From JAVKFF01 sp040226215 (GTDB taxonomy: Bacteria; Pseudomonadota; Alphaproteobacteria; DSM-16000; Inquilinaceae): 53,564 nucleotides of DNA. The notes under the pieces were generated by a model. The model was not told where the DNA came from, searched no databases, and saw only the letters and a program-made list of their open reading frames with translations. Positions within the stretch are counted from its first letter, which is position 1; each line of letters opens with the position of its first letter. Shown piece after piece: positions 41,383-49,606 of the stretch. Location: contig JAVKFF010000171.1 of NCBI GenBank assembly GCA_040226215.1, positions 1-53,564 of the forward strand, given 5' to 3'. Made by a program: the position numbers and the translations under genes.

Positions 41383-42561
41383 TCAATCCCCCAGCCGCTT
41401 CAGGCCGGCGGCGAGGTCGGCCTTGAGGTCGTCGATGTCCTCCAGACCGATATGCAGGCGCAGCAGCTGGCCGTCCGCCCGCCAGCGTGTGGCCGTGCGC
41501 AGCGGGACCGGATCCTGCGGCACCAGGAGGCTTTCATAGCCGCCCCAGCTGTAGCCCAGGCCGAACAGCTCCATATGGTCGATCAGCCTCGCGATCGCCG
41601 CTTGGTCGGTGGTGTCGACGATAATGCTGAAAAGACCCGAGGCGCCGAGGAAGTCGCGCCGCCAGAGGTCGTGGGTCGGATGGTCCGGCAGGGCCGGGTG
41701 CAGCACGCGCACCACGTGGGGCTGCGATTGCAGCCAGCGCGCCATCTCCAGCGCCGCCTCCTGGTGGTGGCGCAGGCGCACGCCCATGGTGCGCAGGCCG
41801 CGCTGGGCGAGGTAGATGTCGTCGGGGCCGCTGCAATTGCCGAGATCGACGGCGGTCTGCTTGAGACGCCGCCAGTGCTCCTCGGTCGCCGCCGTGACGA
41901 TGCCCATCATCACGTCGGAATGACCGACGATGTATTTGGTGGCGGCGTGGACCGAGATGTCGATGCCGTGGTCGAAGGGCCGGAAGAACAGCGGCGTGGC
42001 CCAGGTGTTGTCGATCATGGTGACGATGCCGCGCCGGCGCGCCACCTTGGCGATCGCCGGCGCGTCCTGCACCTCGAAGGTCAGCGAGCCTGGTGATTCC
42101 AGGTAGATCAGGCTGGTGTTGTCGCGCACCAGATCGGCGATGCCGGCGCCGATCAGCGGGTCGTAATAGGTCACCTCGACGCCGTAGCGGGTCATCACGT
42201 CGGAGCACCAGTGCCTCGTGGGGCCGTAGACCGTGTCGGCGACCAGGATGTGGTCGCCCGATCTGGTGAAGGCCATCACGGCCACGGCGATCGCCGCCGC
42301 GCCGGAACTGACCGAGACCGCGTTGAAGCCGCCCTCCAGCTCCGCCACCGCGCGCTCCAGCGACCAGCTGGTCGGCGTGCCGACGCGGCCATAGGTGACC
42401 CGCTCGAAGCGCTTGGCGCGGGCCTCGTGCAGCGCCTCCATGGAGGAGAAAAGGATGGTCGAGGCGTGGTAGACGGGCGGATTGACGACGCCGTGATTGG
42501 CATGCGGATCGCGTCCGGCATGGACCAGGATCGTATCGGGTCTACGTGTATTACTTGTCAT
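41383..42561 (-). CDS. metC: cystathionine beta-lyase
   Basis: The 392-residue enzyme is a Cys/Met-metabolism PLP enzyme. The PLP lysine is in SVHAATKYIVGHSDVMMG near 205-222, the phosphate-binding loop is AVSVSSGAAAIAV, and the PLP-ring Asp is in MIDNTWATPLFF. The substrate-binding end GLGYSWGGYESLLVP with the nearby TTDQAA segment is typical of MetC-type lyases rather than cystathionine gamma-synthase. It yields homocysteine, pyruvate and ammonia. AAGG is five bases before the ATG. It heads a run that continues into modABC, a pairing with no obvious metabolic logic. Confidence 0.88.
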   Translation of the reverse strand: MTSNTRRPDTILVHAGRDPHANHGVVNPPVYHASTILFSSMEALHEARAKRFERVTYGRVGTPTSWSLERAVAELEGGFNAVSVSSGAAAIAVAVMAFTRSGDHILVADTVYGPTRHWCSDVMTRYGVEVTYYDPLIGAGIADLVRDNTSLIYLESPGSLTFEVQDAPAIAKVARRRGIVTMIDNTWATPLFFRPFDHGIDISVHAATKYIVGHSDVMMGIVTAATEEHWRRLKQTAVDLGNCSGPDDIYLAQRGLRTMGVRLRHHQEAALEMARWLQSQPHVVRVLHPALPDHPTHDLWRRDFLGASGLFSIIVDTTDQAAIARLIDHMELFGLGYSWGGYESLLVPQDPVPLRTATRWRADGQLLRLHIGLEDIDDLKADLAAGLKRLGD

Positions 42562-42641
42562 CGATGCCTTCGCAGCGGCAGTTAACGGAGCGCCAAATCA
42601 ACCGGATACGCCAAAAATCGCAAGGTCCTGGTTGTATCGAC

Positions 42642-42651
42642 ACAAATTTGT
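42642..42651. promoter_or_regulatory. palindrome in the metC-aapJ divergent region
   Basis: ACAAATTTGT is a perfect 10-bp palindrome in the 266-bp intergenic gap, embedded in an A/T-rich patch, 90 bp from metC and 180 bp from aapJ. A weak -35/-10 pair (TTTCAC, TAGTGT, 18 bp) towards aapJ overlaps the following DNA. The aapJ leader also has a CGCC-TTCG-GGCG tetraloop and a GGCCGT/ACGGCC hairpin. An operator for nitrogen or sulfur control is possible. Confidence 0.35.
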
Positions 42652-42827
42652 TTCACGACCATGACGGGGCTTGCTAGTGTTCCTCATCCGACGGCGGATA
42701 GACACATGTATCCGCTGTTTCCTTGCACTGAAGGGGTGTCGTCTCACGCCTTCGGGCGAGGGGCCGTACAACGAGACGGCCTAGAGGACCACAGGTACAG
42801 CAACGAAACACAGAACAGGGTGTTACC

Positions 42828-43847
42828 ATGACAATCAAATGGCTCTTGGCTTCGGGTGCGGCCGTCACGGCTCTCACGGTGGGCGTCGCACAGGCCCAGA
42901 CTCTCGATGCCGTGCGGGCGAACGGCGAACTCATCTGCGGTGTGAGCACTGGCCTTGCCGGCTTCTCGAACCCCGATTCCGAGGGCAACTGGTCCGGTCT
43001 CGATGTCGACGTCTGCCGCGCCCTCGCCGCCGCCGTACTTGGCGACGCGGACGCGGTCAGCTTCGTGCCGCTGACGGCGCAACAGCGCTTCACCGCCCTG
43101 CAATCCGGCGAAGTCGATCTGCTGTCGCGCAACACCACGCACACGCTGTCGCGCGATACCTCGCTCGGCCTCAACTTCGCGCCGATCACCTACTATGACG
43201 GCCAGGGCTTCATGGTGCCGCGCGATCTCGGCGTCACCTCGGCGCTGGAACTCGACGGCGCCACCGTGTGCGTGCAGCCCGGCACGACGACCGAGTTGAA
43301 CCTGTCGGACTACTTCCGCGCCAACGGAATGGAATTCCAGCCGGTGGTGATCGAGTCGCTGGACGAGGTGAACGCCGCCTTCTTCGCCGGCCGCTGCGAC
43401 GTCTATACCACGGACGCCTCCGGCCTCGCCTCGATCCGCGCCACGGTCGCGCCGAACCCGGCCGACTATGCGATCCTGCCGGAAATCATCTCCAAGGAGC
43501 CTCTCGGCCCGGCGGTGCGCCATGGCGACGACCAGTGGTTCGACATCGTCTCCTGGACGGTTCGTGCCCTGATCGAGGCCGAGGAACTCGGCATCACCTC
43601 GGAGAACGTCGACAGCTTCGCCGACACGACCAACCCCTCGATCCAGCGTCTGTTGGGCATCACCGCGGGCATGGGCGAGGCGCTCGGACTCGAGGAGAGC
43701 TGGGCCCACGACGCCATCGCGCAGGTCGGCAATTACGGCGAGATCTTCGAGCGTAATGTCGGTGTCAATACGCCGCTGGGTCTCGAGCGCGGCCTGAATG
43801 CGCAATGGACCGATGGCGGCCTCATGTACGCCGCACCGGCGCGTTGA
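42828..43847 (+). CDS. aapJ: general L-amino acid ABC transporter substrate-binding protein
   Basis: The 339-residue periplasmic protein has a signal peptide (MTIKWLLASGAAVTALTVGV, cleavage after AQA). The family 3 solute-binding signature follows: RANGELICGVSTGLAGFS, GLDVDVCRALAAAVLGD, LLSRNTTHTLSRDTSLG and GQGFMVPRDLG. These match AapJ/BztA, which bind glutamate, aspartate and a broad range of L-amino acids. It is the first gene of aapJQMP and is followed by a stabilising hairpin. Confidence 0.93.
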   Translation: MTIKWLLASGAAVTALTVGVAQAQTLDAVRANGELICGVSTGLAGFSNPDSEGNWSGLDVDVCRALAAAVLGDADAVSFVPLTAQQRFTALQSGEVDLLSRNTTHTLSRDTSLGLNFAPITYYDGQGFMVPRDLGVTSALELDGATVCVQPGTTTELNLSDYFRANGMEFQPVVIESLDEVNAAFFAGRCDVYTTDASGLASIRATVAPNPADYAILPEIISKEPLGPAVRHGDDQWFDIVSWTVRALIEAEELGITSENVDSFADTTNPSIQRLLGITAGMGEALGLEESWAHDAIAQVGNYGEIFERNVGVNTPLGLERGLNAQWTDGGLMYAAPAR

Positions 43848-43879
43848 CCGGCCGGGCGACGACTGTCGCGTGACGGGAT

Positions 43880-43906
43880 GGGGGCTCGGCCGACCGCCGG
43901 GTCCCC
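43880..43906 (+). other. hairpin between aapJ and aapQ
   Basis: GGGGGCTCGG pairs with CCGGGTCCCC over 10 positions (two G-U) around a 7-nt loop, 33 bp after the aapJ stop. No T tract follows. Such structures protect the binding-protein message and reduce read-through, giving more AapJ than permease. Confidence 0.6.
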
Positions 43907-43992
43907 AACCGCCGCCACTGACACATTTGACATCAACGCGTCCCGGGGCGGTATCACGTCCCGGAGACCGCTAGCGCTGGAGGCCCGCCGTC

Positions 43993-45204
43993 ATGGCCAT
44001 CCAAACGCAGGATTCTGCGCAAACGCGTGCCGCGATTTGGAACGACCCCCGTGCCCGGGCCATCTTCTGGCAGATCGTCGTCGTCATCCTGGTCGTCGCC
44101 GGTCTCTGGTACCTGATCGGCAACGTCATCGAGAACCGCAACGACCAGGGCATCGCCAGCGGCTATGGCTTCCTGGAACGTGAAGCCGGCTTCGAGATCT
44201 CCGAGAGCATCATCTCCTACGGCGCCGCCAACACCTATGGCCGCGCCTTCCTCGTCGGCATCCTCAATACCTTCATCGTCGGCGCGCTGGGCATCGTCGC
44301 CGCGACCATCATCGGCACCATCATGGGTATCGCCCGGCTGTCGAAGAACTGGCTGATCGCCAAGGTCGCCTCGGCCTATGTCGAGACGGTGCGCAACATC
44401 CCCCTGCTGCTCCAGCTCTTCGTCTGGTACGCGGTCATCACCGAAAGCATGCCCAATCCGCAGGACGAGGGCGGCCCGCTGTCGATCCTCGGCATCGCCT
44501 ACCTCTCCAACCGCGGCTTCGACATCGCCGCACCGGTGCCCGACCCGGCCTTCGTCTGGATGGGCGTGGCCGTGGTTATCGCCGTGATCGGCATCATCTT
44601 CCTGCGCCGGTATGCCGAGAAGCAGCAGGCCGCCACAGGCGAGCGCCTGCCGGTGCTGCTCTACTCGCTCGTCCTGCTCATCGGTCTGCCGCTGATCGTC
44701 TGGCTGGTCTCTGGCATGCCGACGGACTGGGACGTGCCGCTGCCGCCAGGCCATCCCGACGGCAACCGATTCCGCTTCGTCGGCGGCGCCAACGTCTCGC
44801 CGGAGTTCATGGCGCTGTTCCTCGGCCTGTCGATCTACACCGCAGGCTTCATCGCCGAGATCGTGCGCTCGGGCATCCAGGCGGTGCCGTGGGGCCAGAC
44901 CGAGGCCGCCTCCGCACTCGGTCTCAGGCGCGGGCTCGTGCTCCGCCTCGTGGTGCTGCCGCAGGCGCTGCGGATCATCATCCCGCCGACCACCAGCCAG
45001 TATCTGAACCTGGTGAAGAACAGCTCGCTCGCCGTGGCCATCGGCTATCCGGACCTGGTCTCCGTGGGCAACACGACGTTGAACCAGACCGGCCAGGCGC
45101 TGGAGGCGATCAGCCTGTTCATGGCCGTCTACCTGATCATCTCGCTGGCCATCTCGGCCTTCATGAACTGGTACAACACCCACATCAAGCTGGTGGAGCG
45201 ATAG
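43993..45204 (+). CDS. aapQ: general L-amino acid ABC transporter permease
   Basis: The 403-residue permease has an N-terminal helix (IFWQIVVVILVVAGLWYLIG), a first helical block with the LVGILNTFIVGALGIVAATI segment, and a conserved EAA-type region GQTEAASALGLRRGLVLRLV near 300-320 followed by LPQALRIIIPPTTSQYLNLV. This is the AapQ/BztB form, longer than the usual 220-residue polar amino acid permeases because of a large central insertion. GGAGG precedes the ATG. It pairs with AapM. Confidence 0.92.
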   Translation: MAIQTQDSAQTRAAIWNDPRARAIFWQIVVVILVVAGLWYLIGNVIENRNDQGIASGYGFLEREAGFEISESIISYGAANTYGRAFLVGILNTFIVGALGIVAATIIGTIMGIARLSKNWLIAKVASAYVETVRNIPLLLQLFVWYAVITESMPNPQDEGGPLSILGIAYLSNRGFDIAAPVPDPAFVWMGVAVVIAVIGIIFLRRYAEKQQAATGERLPVLLYSLVLLIGLPLIVWLVSGMPTDWDVPLPPGHPDGNRFRFVGGANVSPEFMALFLGLSIYTAGFIAEIVRSGIQAVPWGQTEAASALGLRRGLVLRLVVLPQALRIIIPPTTSQYLNLVKNSSLAVAIGYPDLVSVGNTTLNQTGQALEAISLFMAVYLIISLAISAFMNWYNTHIKLVER

Positions 45205-45207
45205 GCC

Positions 45208-46542
45208 ATGACCGATCAGACCGCCGGCGCCGCGACCCCGCCGCCCAGCCGCCCGCCACCGGGCCTCTCGGTCGGCCCGCTGGCCTGGATCAAGCACAAC
45301 CTCTTCAACTCGGTCCTGTCCTCGATCGGCACGCTTGTGGTCGGCGCCGTCATCGTCTGGCTCGTCTGGACGGTGTTCGACTGGATCGTGCTGAACGGCA
45401 TCTGGGAGGCCGGTCCCGAGGGCGAGGAGAGCGCCACCTGCCGGCAGCAATACGGCTACTGCTTCCCCTTCCTGCAGGATATGTGGGGCACCATCCTGTT
45501 CGGGACCTATCCCGGTTCCGAGCGCTGGCGCCCGGCCATGGCAGTGTTGCTGATCATCCTGATGCTGGTGATGAGCGCGCTGCGCGTGAACTGGCGGCCC
45601 CACCTGCTGCTGGCCTGGTATGTCGCCGCGGTACTGGCGGGTATCCTGATGTTCGGCGGCGTGCTCAGCCTCGCCACGATCTTCTGGATCGTCATGCTGG
45701 GCGCGCCCCTCGTTCGCCGAGTCATGCCGGAACTCGGCAGCGGCGTCGGACAAGAGATCCCCGGCAACCCGGTGACCGACCGGCTGGGGCTGTTCTGGAC
45801 GGTCTGGCTGGCGCTGGCGGCACTGTTCGTCGCCGTCGATCTGCTGGCCCCGGCGGTCACGGGCGCCGGCTTCGACACCGGTCTTCGCTACGTGCCCAAC
45901 ACGCAGTGGGGCGGCCTGCCGCTGACGCTCGGCCTGTCGCTGATCGGCTGCGGCGTCGCTTTTCCGCTGGGCATTCTGCTGGCGCTCGGCCGGCGCTCGA
46001 ACATGCCGGCGATCCGGGTCATCTGCGTCGTCTATATCGAGTTCATCCGCGGCGTGCCCTTGATCACCATCCTGTTCATGGCCTCGGTGCTGTTCCCGCT
46101 GTTCCTGCCGGAAGGCGTGACCATCGACAAGCTTCTGCGCGCCCAGGTCGGCCTGATCCTGTTCGCCGCGGCCTATCTCGCCGAGGTGGTGCGCGGCGGC
46201 CTGCAGGCGATTCCGAAGGGTCAGTACGAGGCGGCGGACAGTCTCGGCCTGACCTATTGGCAAAAGACCAGGCTGATCATCCTGCCGCAGGCGCTCCGGA
46301 TCTCCATCCCGCCGCTCGTCAACACCTTCATCGGCTTCTTCAAGGATACCTCGCTGGTCATCATCATCGGCCTGTTCGATCTCCTGAACGGCGGCCGCAT
46401 CGCGCTGACCGAGCCGATCTGGCGCGGCTTCTATCCGGAGTCCTACACCTTCGTCGCCCTGATCTATTTCGCCTTCTGCTTCAGCCTGTCGAAGTACAGC
46501 CAGTGGCTGGAAGGACAGATGAACACCGGCCACAGCCGCTAG
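45208..46542 (+). CDS. aapM: general L-amino acid ABC transporter permease
   Basis: The 444-residue permease starts three bases after the aapQ stop. It has an N-terminal helix (SVLSSIGTLVVGAVIVWLVW), a central block of helices around 105-215, and the family C-terminal region with IEFIRGVPLITILFMASVLF, AQVGLILFAAAYLAEVVRGG, GQYEAADSLGLTYWQKTRLI (EAA loop) and LPQALRISIPPLVNTFIGFF. It matches AapM/BztC and is rather long for that family because of extra helices in the middle. It forms the transmembrane heterodimer with AapQ. Confidence 0.92.
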   Translation: MTDQTAGAATPPPSRPPPGLSVGPLAWIKHNLFNSVLSSIGTLVVGAVIVWLVWTVFDWIVLNGIWEAGPEGEESATCRQQYGYCFPFLQDMWGTILFGTYPGSERWRPAMAVLLIILMLVMSALRVNWRPHLLLAWYVAAVLAGILMFGGVLSLATIFWIVMLGAPLVRRVMPELGSGVGQEIPGNPVTDRLGLFWTVWLALAALFVAVDLLAPAVTGAGFDTGLRYVPNTQWGGLPLTLGLSLIGCGVAFPLGILLALGRRSNMPAIRVICVVYIEFIRGVPLITILFMASVLFPLFLPEGVTIDKLLRAQVGLILFAAAYLAEVVRGGLQAIPKGQYEAADSLGLTYWQKTRLIILPQALRISIPPLVNTFIGFFKDTSLVIIIGLFDLLNGGRIALTEPIWRGFYPESYTFVALIYFAFCFSLSKYSQWLEGQMNTGHSR

Positions 46543-46556
46543 GGAGCTAGACCGAC

Positions 46557-47342
46557 ATGACCAGCTCACCCACCGCCCGCACCGCGACGTCGACGGCATC
46601 GGACGCGGAACCCGTCGTCACCGTCCAGGGCGTCAACAAGTGGTATGGCGAGTTCCACGTCCTGAAGGACATCGACCTCTTCGTCGACCGCGGCGAGAAG
46701 ATCGTGATCTGCGGGCCGTCCGGGTCCGGCAAGTCCACCATGATCCGCTGCATCAACAAGCTGGAGGAGCACCAGGAGGGACGCATCATCGTCGACGGCG
46801 TGGAGCTCAACAACGATATCAAGAACATCGATCAGGTCCGGCGCGATGTCGGCATGGTGTTCCAGAGCTTCAATCTGTTCCCGCACCTGACCGTGATGGA
46901 CAATCTGACCCTGTCGCCGATCTGGGTGAAGAAGACGCCGAAACGGGAGGCGGAGGAGACCGCCATGTACTTCCTGGAGCGCGTCAAGATCCCCGAGCAG
47001 GCGCACAAATACCCAGGCCAGCTGTCCGGCGGTCAGCAGCAGCGCGTCGCCATCGCGCGGTCGCTGTGCATGCGCCCGAAGATCATGCTGTTCGACGAGC
47101 CGACCTCGGCTCTCGACCCGGAAATGATCAAGGAGGTGCTCGACGTCATGGTCGAACTCGCCGAGGAAGGCATGACCATGCTCTGCGTCACCCACGAGAT
47201 GGGCTTCGCGCGGCGGGTGGCCAACCGGGTGATCTTCATGGACTTCGGCGCCATCGTCGAGCAGGCCGAGCCCGAGGAGTTCTTCAACAATCCGAAATCC
47301 GAACGCGCCAAGCTTTTCCTGAGCCAGGTGCTCGGGCACTGA
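46557..47342 (+). CDS. aapP: general L-amino acid ABC transporter ATP-binding protein
   Basis: The 261-residue ATPase has Walker A GPSGSGKST at 53-61, the Q-loop MVFQSFNLFPHLTVMDNL, the signature QLSGGQQQRVAIARSL and Walker B IMLFDEPTSALDPEM, followed by the His loop VTHEMGFARRVANRV. This is the AapP/GlnQ type. It drives AapQM import and ends just before a large inverted-repeat element, which may also terminate the operon. Confidence 0.94.
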   Translation: MTSSPTARTATSTASDAEPVVTVQGVNKWYGEFHVLKDIDLFVDRGEKIVICGPSGSGKSTMIRCINKLEEHQEGRIIVDGVELNNDIKNIDQVRRDVGMVFQSFNLFPHLTVMDNLTLSPIWVKKTPKREAEETAMYFLERVKIPEQAHKYPGQLSGGQQQRVAIARSLCMRPKIMLFDEPTSALDPEMIKEVLDVMVELAEEGMTMLCVTHEMGFARRVANRVIFMDFGAIVEQAEPEEFFNNPKSERAKLFLSQVLGH

Positions 47343-47355
47343 AGGGCGGGCGACG

Positions 47356-47683
47356 GGAAGACGGTCGGCCGGTCCCGGATCAGCAGCGCGTCACTAGCGT
47401 GCCGCGCAGCATCCGGGACGACAGCCAGTTTCCTCGACATCAAAAAAATCCAAGCGTCGTCCCGTGCGCGGTGCAGCACGCAGTGATGCGCCGCAGACCC
47501 GGGACCTCGAGCCCGTCTTCTCTGCCGCCCCGGCCCGGCCGCGCGAGGTCCCGCATCTCCGCTTCGCTGCGTGCGGGACGACGGACGGGTTGGTGATTCT
47601 CCCCACTCAATCCCCGTCGTCCCCGCCGCTTCGCGGCACGTCAGTGACGCGCTGCTGATCCGGGACTGACCGACCCGTCTTCC
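47356..47683. repeat. 328-bp element bounded by ~51-bp inverted repeats
   Basis: The left arm (47356-47406) and the reverse complement of the right arm (47632-47683) share about 46 of 51 positions, with an identical 24-bp block starting GTCCCGGATCAGCAGCGCGT. The core has further related pieces (ATCCGGGACGAC at 47411, GTCGTCCCGTGCG at 47456, GTGCGGGACGACGG at 47571), one internal palindrome and an A7 run at 47442. It fills nearly all of the 351-bp convergent gap between aapP and the sulfurtransferase and contains no gene. It resembles a MITE-like or composite palindromic repeat and may terminate both genes. Confidence 0.8.
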
Positions 47684-47693
47684 GCCGCGTCCC

Positions 47694-48554
47694 TCAGCCG
47701 TCGCCGGAGGCCAGCGGCAGGTCCTGTCGGCCGCCCCACTCGGTCCACGAGCCGTCGTAGACCGCCATGCCGTCATGGCCGAGGCGGGCGGCGGCGAGGG
47801 CGAGGATGCAGGCGGTGACGCCGCTGCCGCACATGGCGGTCGCCTTGCCCGAAGGATCGATGCCGGCTTCCCGGAAGCGTGCGGCGATCCGGTCCGCGGG
47901 GAGCAGCTTGCCGGTGTCGGGGTCGAGCAGCGTGCCGAACCCGAGATTGCGCGCGCCCGGCACGTGGCCGGATCGCACGCCGGGGCGGAAGTCGGCGACC
48001 TCGCCGCGGAAGCGGGCGGCATCCCGGGCGTCGACGAGCACGCTCGCGCCACCGGCGAGCTCGGCCTGCACCGCTTCAAGCGTGCGATAGAGCGCGGGTC
48101 GCGGTCGCGGCGTCAGCACGGCTGGCGGCAGATCGATACGGCCGCGCTCCAGCGGCTGGTCCGCTGCCCGCCAGGCTTTCAGCCCGCCGTCGAGCACCGC
48201 GACATTGTCGTGGCCCAGCCAGCGCAGCGTCCACCACAGCCGGGCGGCGCTGAACAGGCCGAAGCTGTCATAGGCGACAACGGCGTGACCATCGCCAATG
48301 CCCATCGCCCCGATCGCCTCGGCCGCGCGCTCGGGCGACGGCAGCATGTGGGGCAGGGGCGTGTCGTCGCGCGCCACGGCGTCAATGTCGTAGAAGATCG
48401 CCCCCGGGATGTGGGCAGCCGAATATTCCCGGCGGGCGTCACGGTCCCAGACCGGCAGCATGTAGCTGGCATCGGCGACGCGCAGGTCCGGGTCGCCGAG
48501 ATGACGGGCGAGCCAGTCGGTGTCGACCAGCGGGCCGGGGACGGTGAGGGGCAT
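47694..48554 (-). CDS. sseA: mercaptopyruvate-type sulfurtransferase
   Basis: The 286-residue protein has two rhodanese domains. The inactive N-terminal one shows VADASYMLPVWDRDARREYS and HIPGAIFYDIDAV. The C-terminal one carries the active-site loop CGSGVTAC near 241-248. CGSGVTA is the mercaptopyruvate sulfurtransferase form, against CRxGx(R/T) in thiosulfate rhodanese. It transfers sulfur from 3-mercaptopyruvate to thiols or cyanide. The start is an ATG six bases after the AlaX stop, so the two genes share a transcript. Confidence 0.9.
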   Translation of the reverse strand: MPLTVPGPLVDTDWLARHLGDPDLRVADASYMLPVWDRDARREYSAAHIPGAIFYDIDAVARDDTPLPHMLPSPERAAEAIGAMGIGDGHAVVAYDSFGLFSAARLWWTLRWLGHDNVAVLDGGLKAWRAADQPLERGRIDLPPAVLTPRPRPALYRTLEAVQAELAGGASVLVDARDAARFRGEVADFRPGVRSGHVPGARNLGFGTLLDPDTGKLLPADRIAARFREAGIDPSGKATAMCGSGVTACILALAAARLGHDGMAVYDGSWTEWGGRQDLPLASGDG

Positions 48555-48560
48555 GGCGGA

Positions 48561-49274
48561 TCAGTCCGTGCTGTCGAAGACGATGTTGACGCGCCGGTTC
48601 TGGCGCCCCTTGTTCTCGATCTTGGCGACACGCAGCCGGCCGATCTCGCCGGTGCGCGCGACATGGGTGCCGCCGCAAGGCTGCAGGTCGACGATCGCAT
48701 CGGGCGGGCCGATCCGCAACAGGCGCACGCGGCCCTGCCCGACGGGCGGCGCCACGGACATGGTGCGTACCAGTTCCGGGCGTTCCGCCAGGTCCGCGTC
48801 GCTGATCCACTGTTCCTCGACCGGCAGGTCGCGGCCGATCAATGCGTTGAGGGCGTCGGTCAGGGCGTCCTTGTCGAGCGTGGCGGAGGGAACGTTGAAG
48901 TCGAGCCGGCTCTTCTCGGCGCCGACCTGGCCGCCGGTCACCTCGCCCTCGACCAGGCTGCACAGCAGGTGCATGGCCGTGTGCATGCGCATGTGCCGGT
49001 ACCGGCGCTCCCAGTCGATCTCGGCCGTCACCTCGGTTCCGACCGGCGGAACCGCGCCGCCCTCGGCCAGGCGGTGCAGCACGCCATCGCCGTGCTTCAC
49101 CGCCTCGACGATCTCCACCGTGCCGTCCGGCCAGGACAGCCGGCCGCTGTCGCCCGGCTGGCCGCCACCGGTGGGGTAGAACACCGTGTCGTCGAGCAGC
49201 ACGCCGCCGTCGACCACCGCTGTCACGGTGGTGTCGCATGCGCGCCGGTAGGGATCCTCGCGATAGAGGGACAT
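48561..49274 (-). CDS. alaX: alanyl-tRNA editing protein AlaX
   Basis: The 237-residue protein is a free-standing editing domain. Zinc ligands are His98 and His102 (RMHTAMHLL) and Cys200 and His204 (QPCGGTHVARTGEIG). The N-terminal FYPTGGGQPGDSGRL matches the AlaX-L type, with the alanyl-tRNA-synthetase-like region before the zinc site. It hydrolyses Ser-tRNA-Ala or Gly-tRNA-Ala, correcting AlaRS errors. It is transcribed from a good promoter and followed six bases later by the sulfurtransferase gene. Confidence 0.92.
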   Translation of the reverse strand: MSLYREDPYRRACDTTVTAVVDGGVLLDDTVFYPTGGGQPGDSGRLSWPDGTVEIVEAVKHGDGVLHRLAEGGAVPPVGTEVTAEIDWERRYRHMRMHTAMHLLCSLVEGEVTGGQVGAEKSRLDFNVPSATLDKDALTDALNALIGRDLPVEEQWISDADLAERPELVRTMSVAPPVGQGRVRLLRIGPPDAIVDLQPCGGTHVARTGEIGRLRVAKIENKGRQNRRVNIVFDSTD

Positions 49275-49349
49275 GGCCGGTCCTGCTGCCTCCGCCTGTT
49301 GCCGCGCTCCAAGAAATGGCCGAGCGCGCCGCCGCTATCAAGCCAATCC

Positions 49350-49377
49350 GTATTATCCTGGGGGCCGAAATGAACAA
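49350..49377 (-). promoter_or_regulatory. promoter of alaX-sseA
   Basis: On the minus strand TTGTTC and TAATAC are 16 bp apart, about 75 bp before the AlaX start. The 332-bp gap 49275-49606 holds this, the opposite promoter at 49400 and a long leader of the peptide-binding gene; no gene is seen in it. Confidence 0.5.
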
Positions 49378-49399
49378 GGGAATGGAATCAGCAGATTGT

Positions 49400-49428
49400 T
49401 TGACACTTTCCGGCGGAGGGCTAATAAT
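49400..49428 (+). promoter_or_regulatory. consensus sigma70 promoter of the peptide importer operon
   Basis: TTGACA is followed after 16 bp by TAATAA (or after 17 bp by AATAAT). It is the best promoter match in the window. The predicted leader of about 170 bases before the binding-protein ATG is A/T rich with no evident known riboswitch. Confidence 0.65.
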
Positions 49429-49606
49429 CCCGCGACAGCACTGTGGACATGGCATCAATCTCACGGCTTCGGGAACTGCGAGGTAACTGAGTGATTACTC
49501 AAGTTCTCGCGAGGCTATACACAAGAATTCAGCGAGAAATCCTCGTAAATGCGATCGATGTAGTGCAGCAACTTACGCCCCATAAGGAAAATACGGAGTT
49601 CCGTAG

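Noticed and set aside
40602..42561. A molybdenum-cofactor riboswitch or ModE box before modA
   Set aside because: modA starts four bases after metC, leaving no leader, and no ModE gene or box is seen.
42562..42827. A SAM-type riboswitch upstream of metC
   Set aside because: No conserved SAM-I or SAM-II core is visible in the leader; only a short palindrome and a weak promoter.
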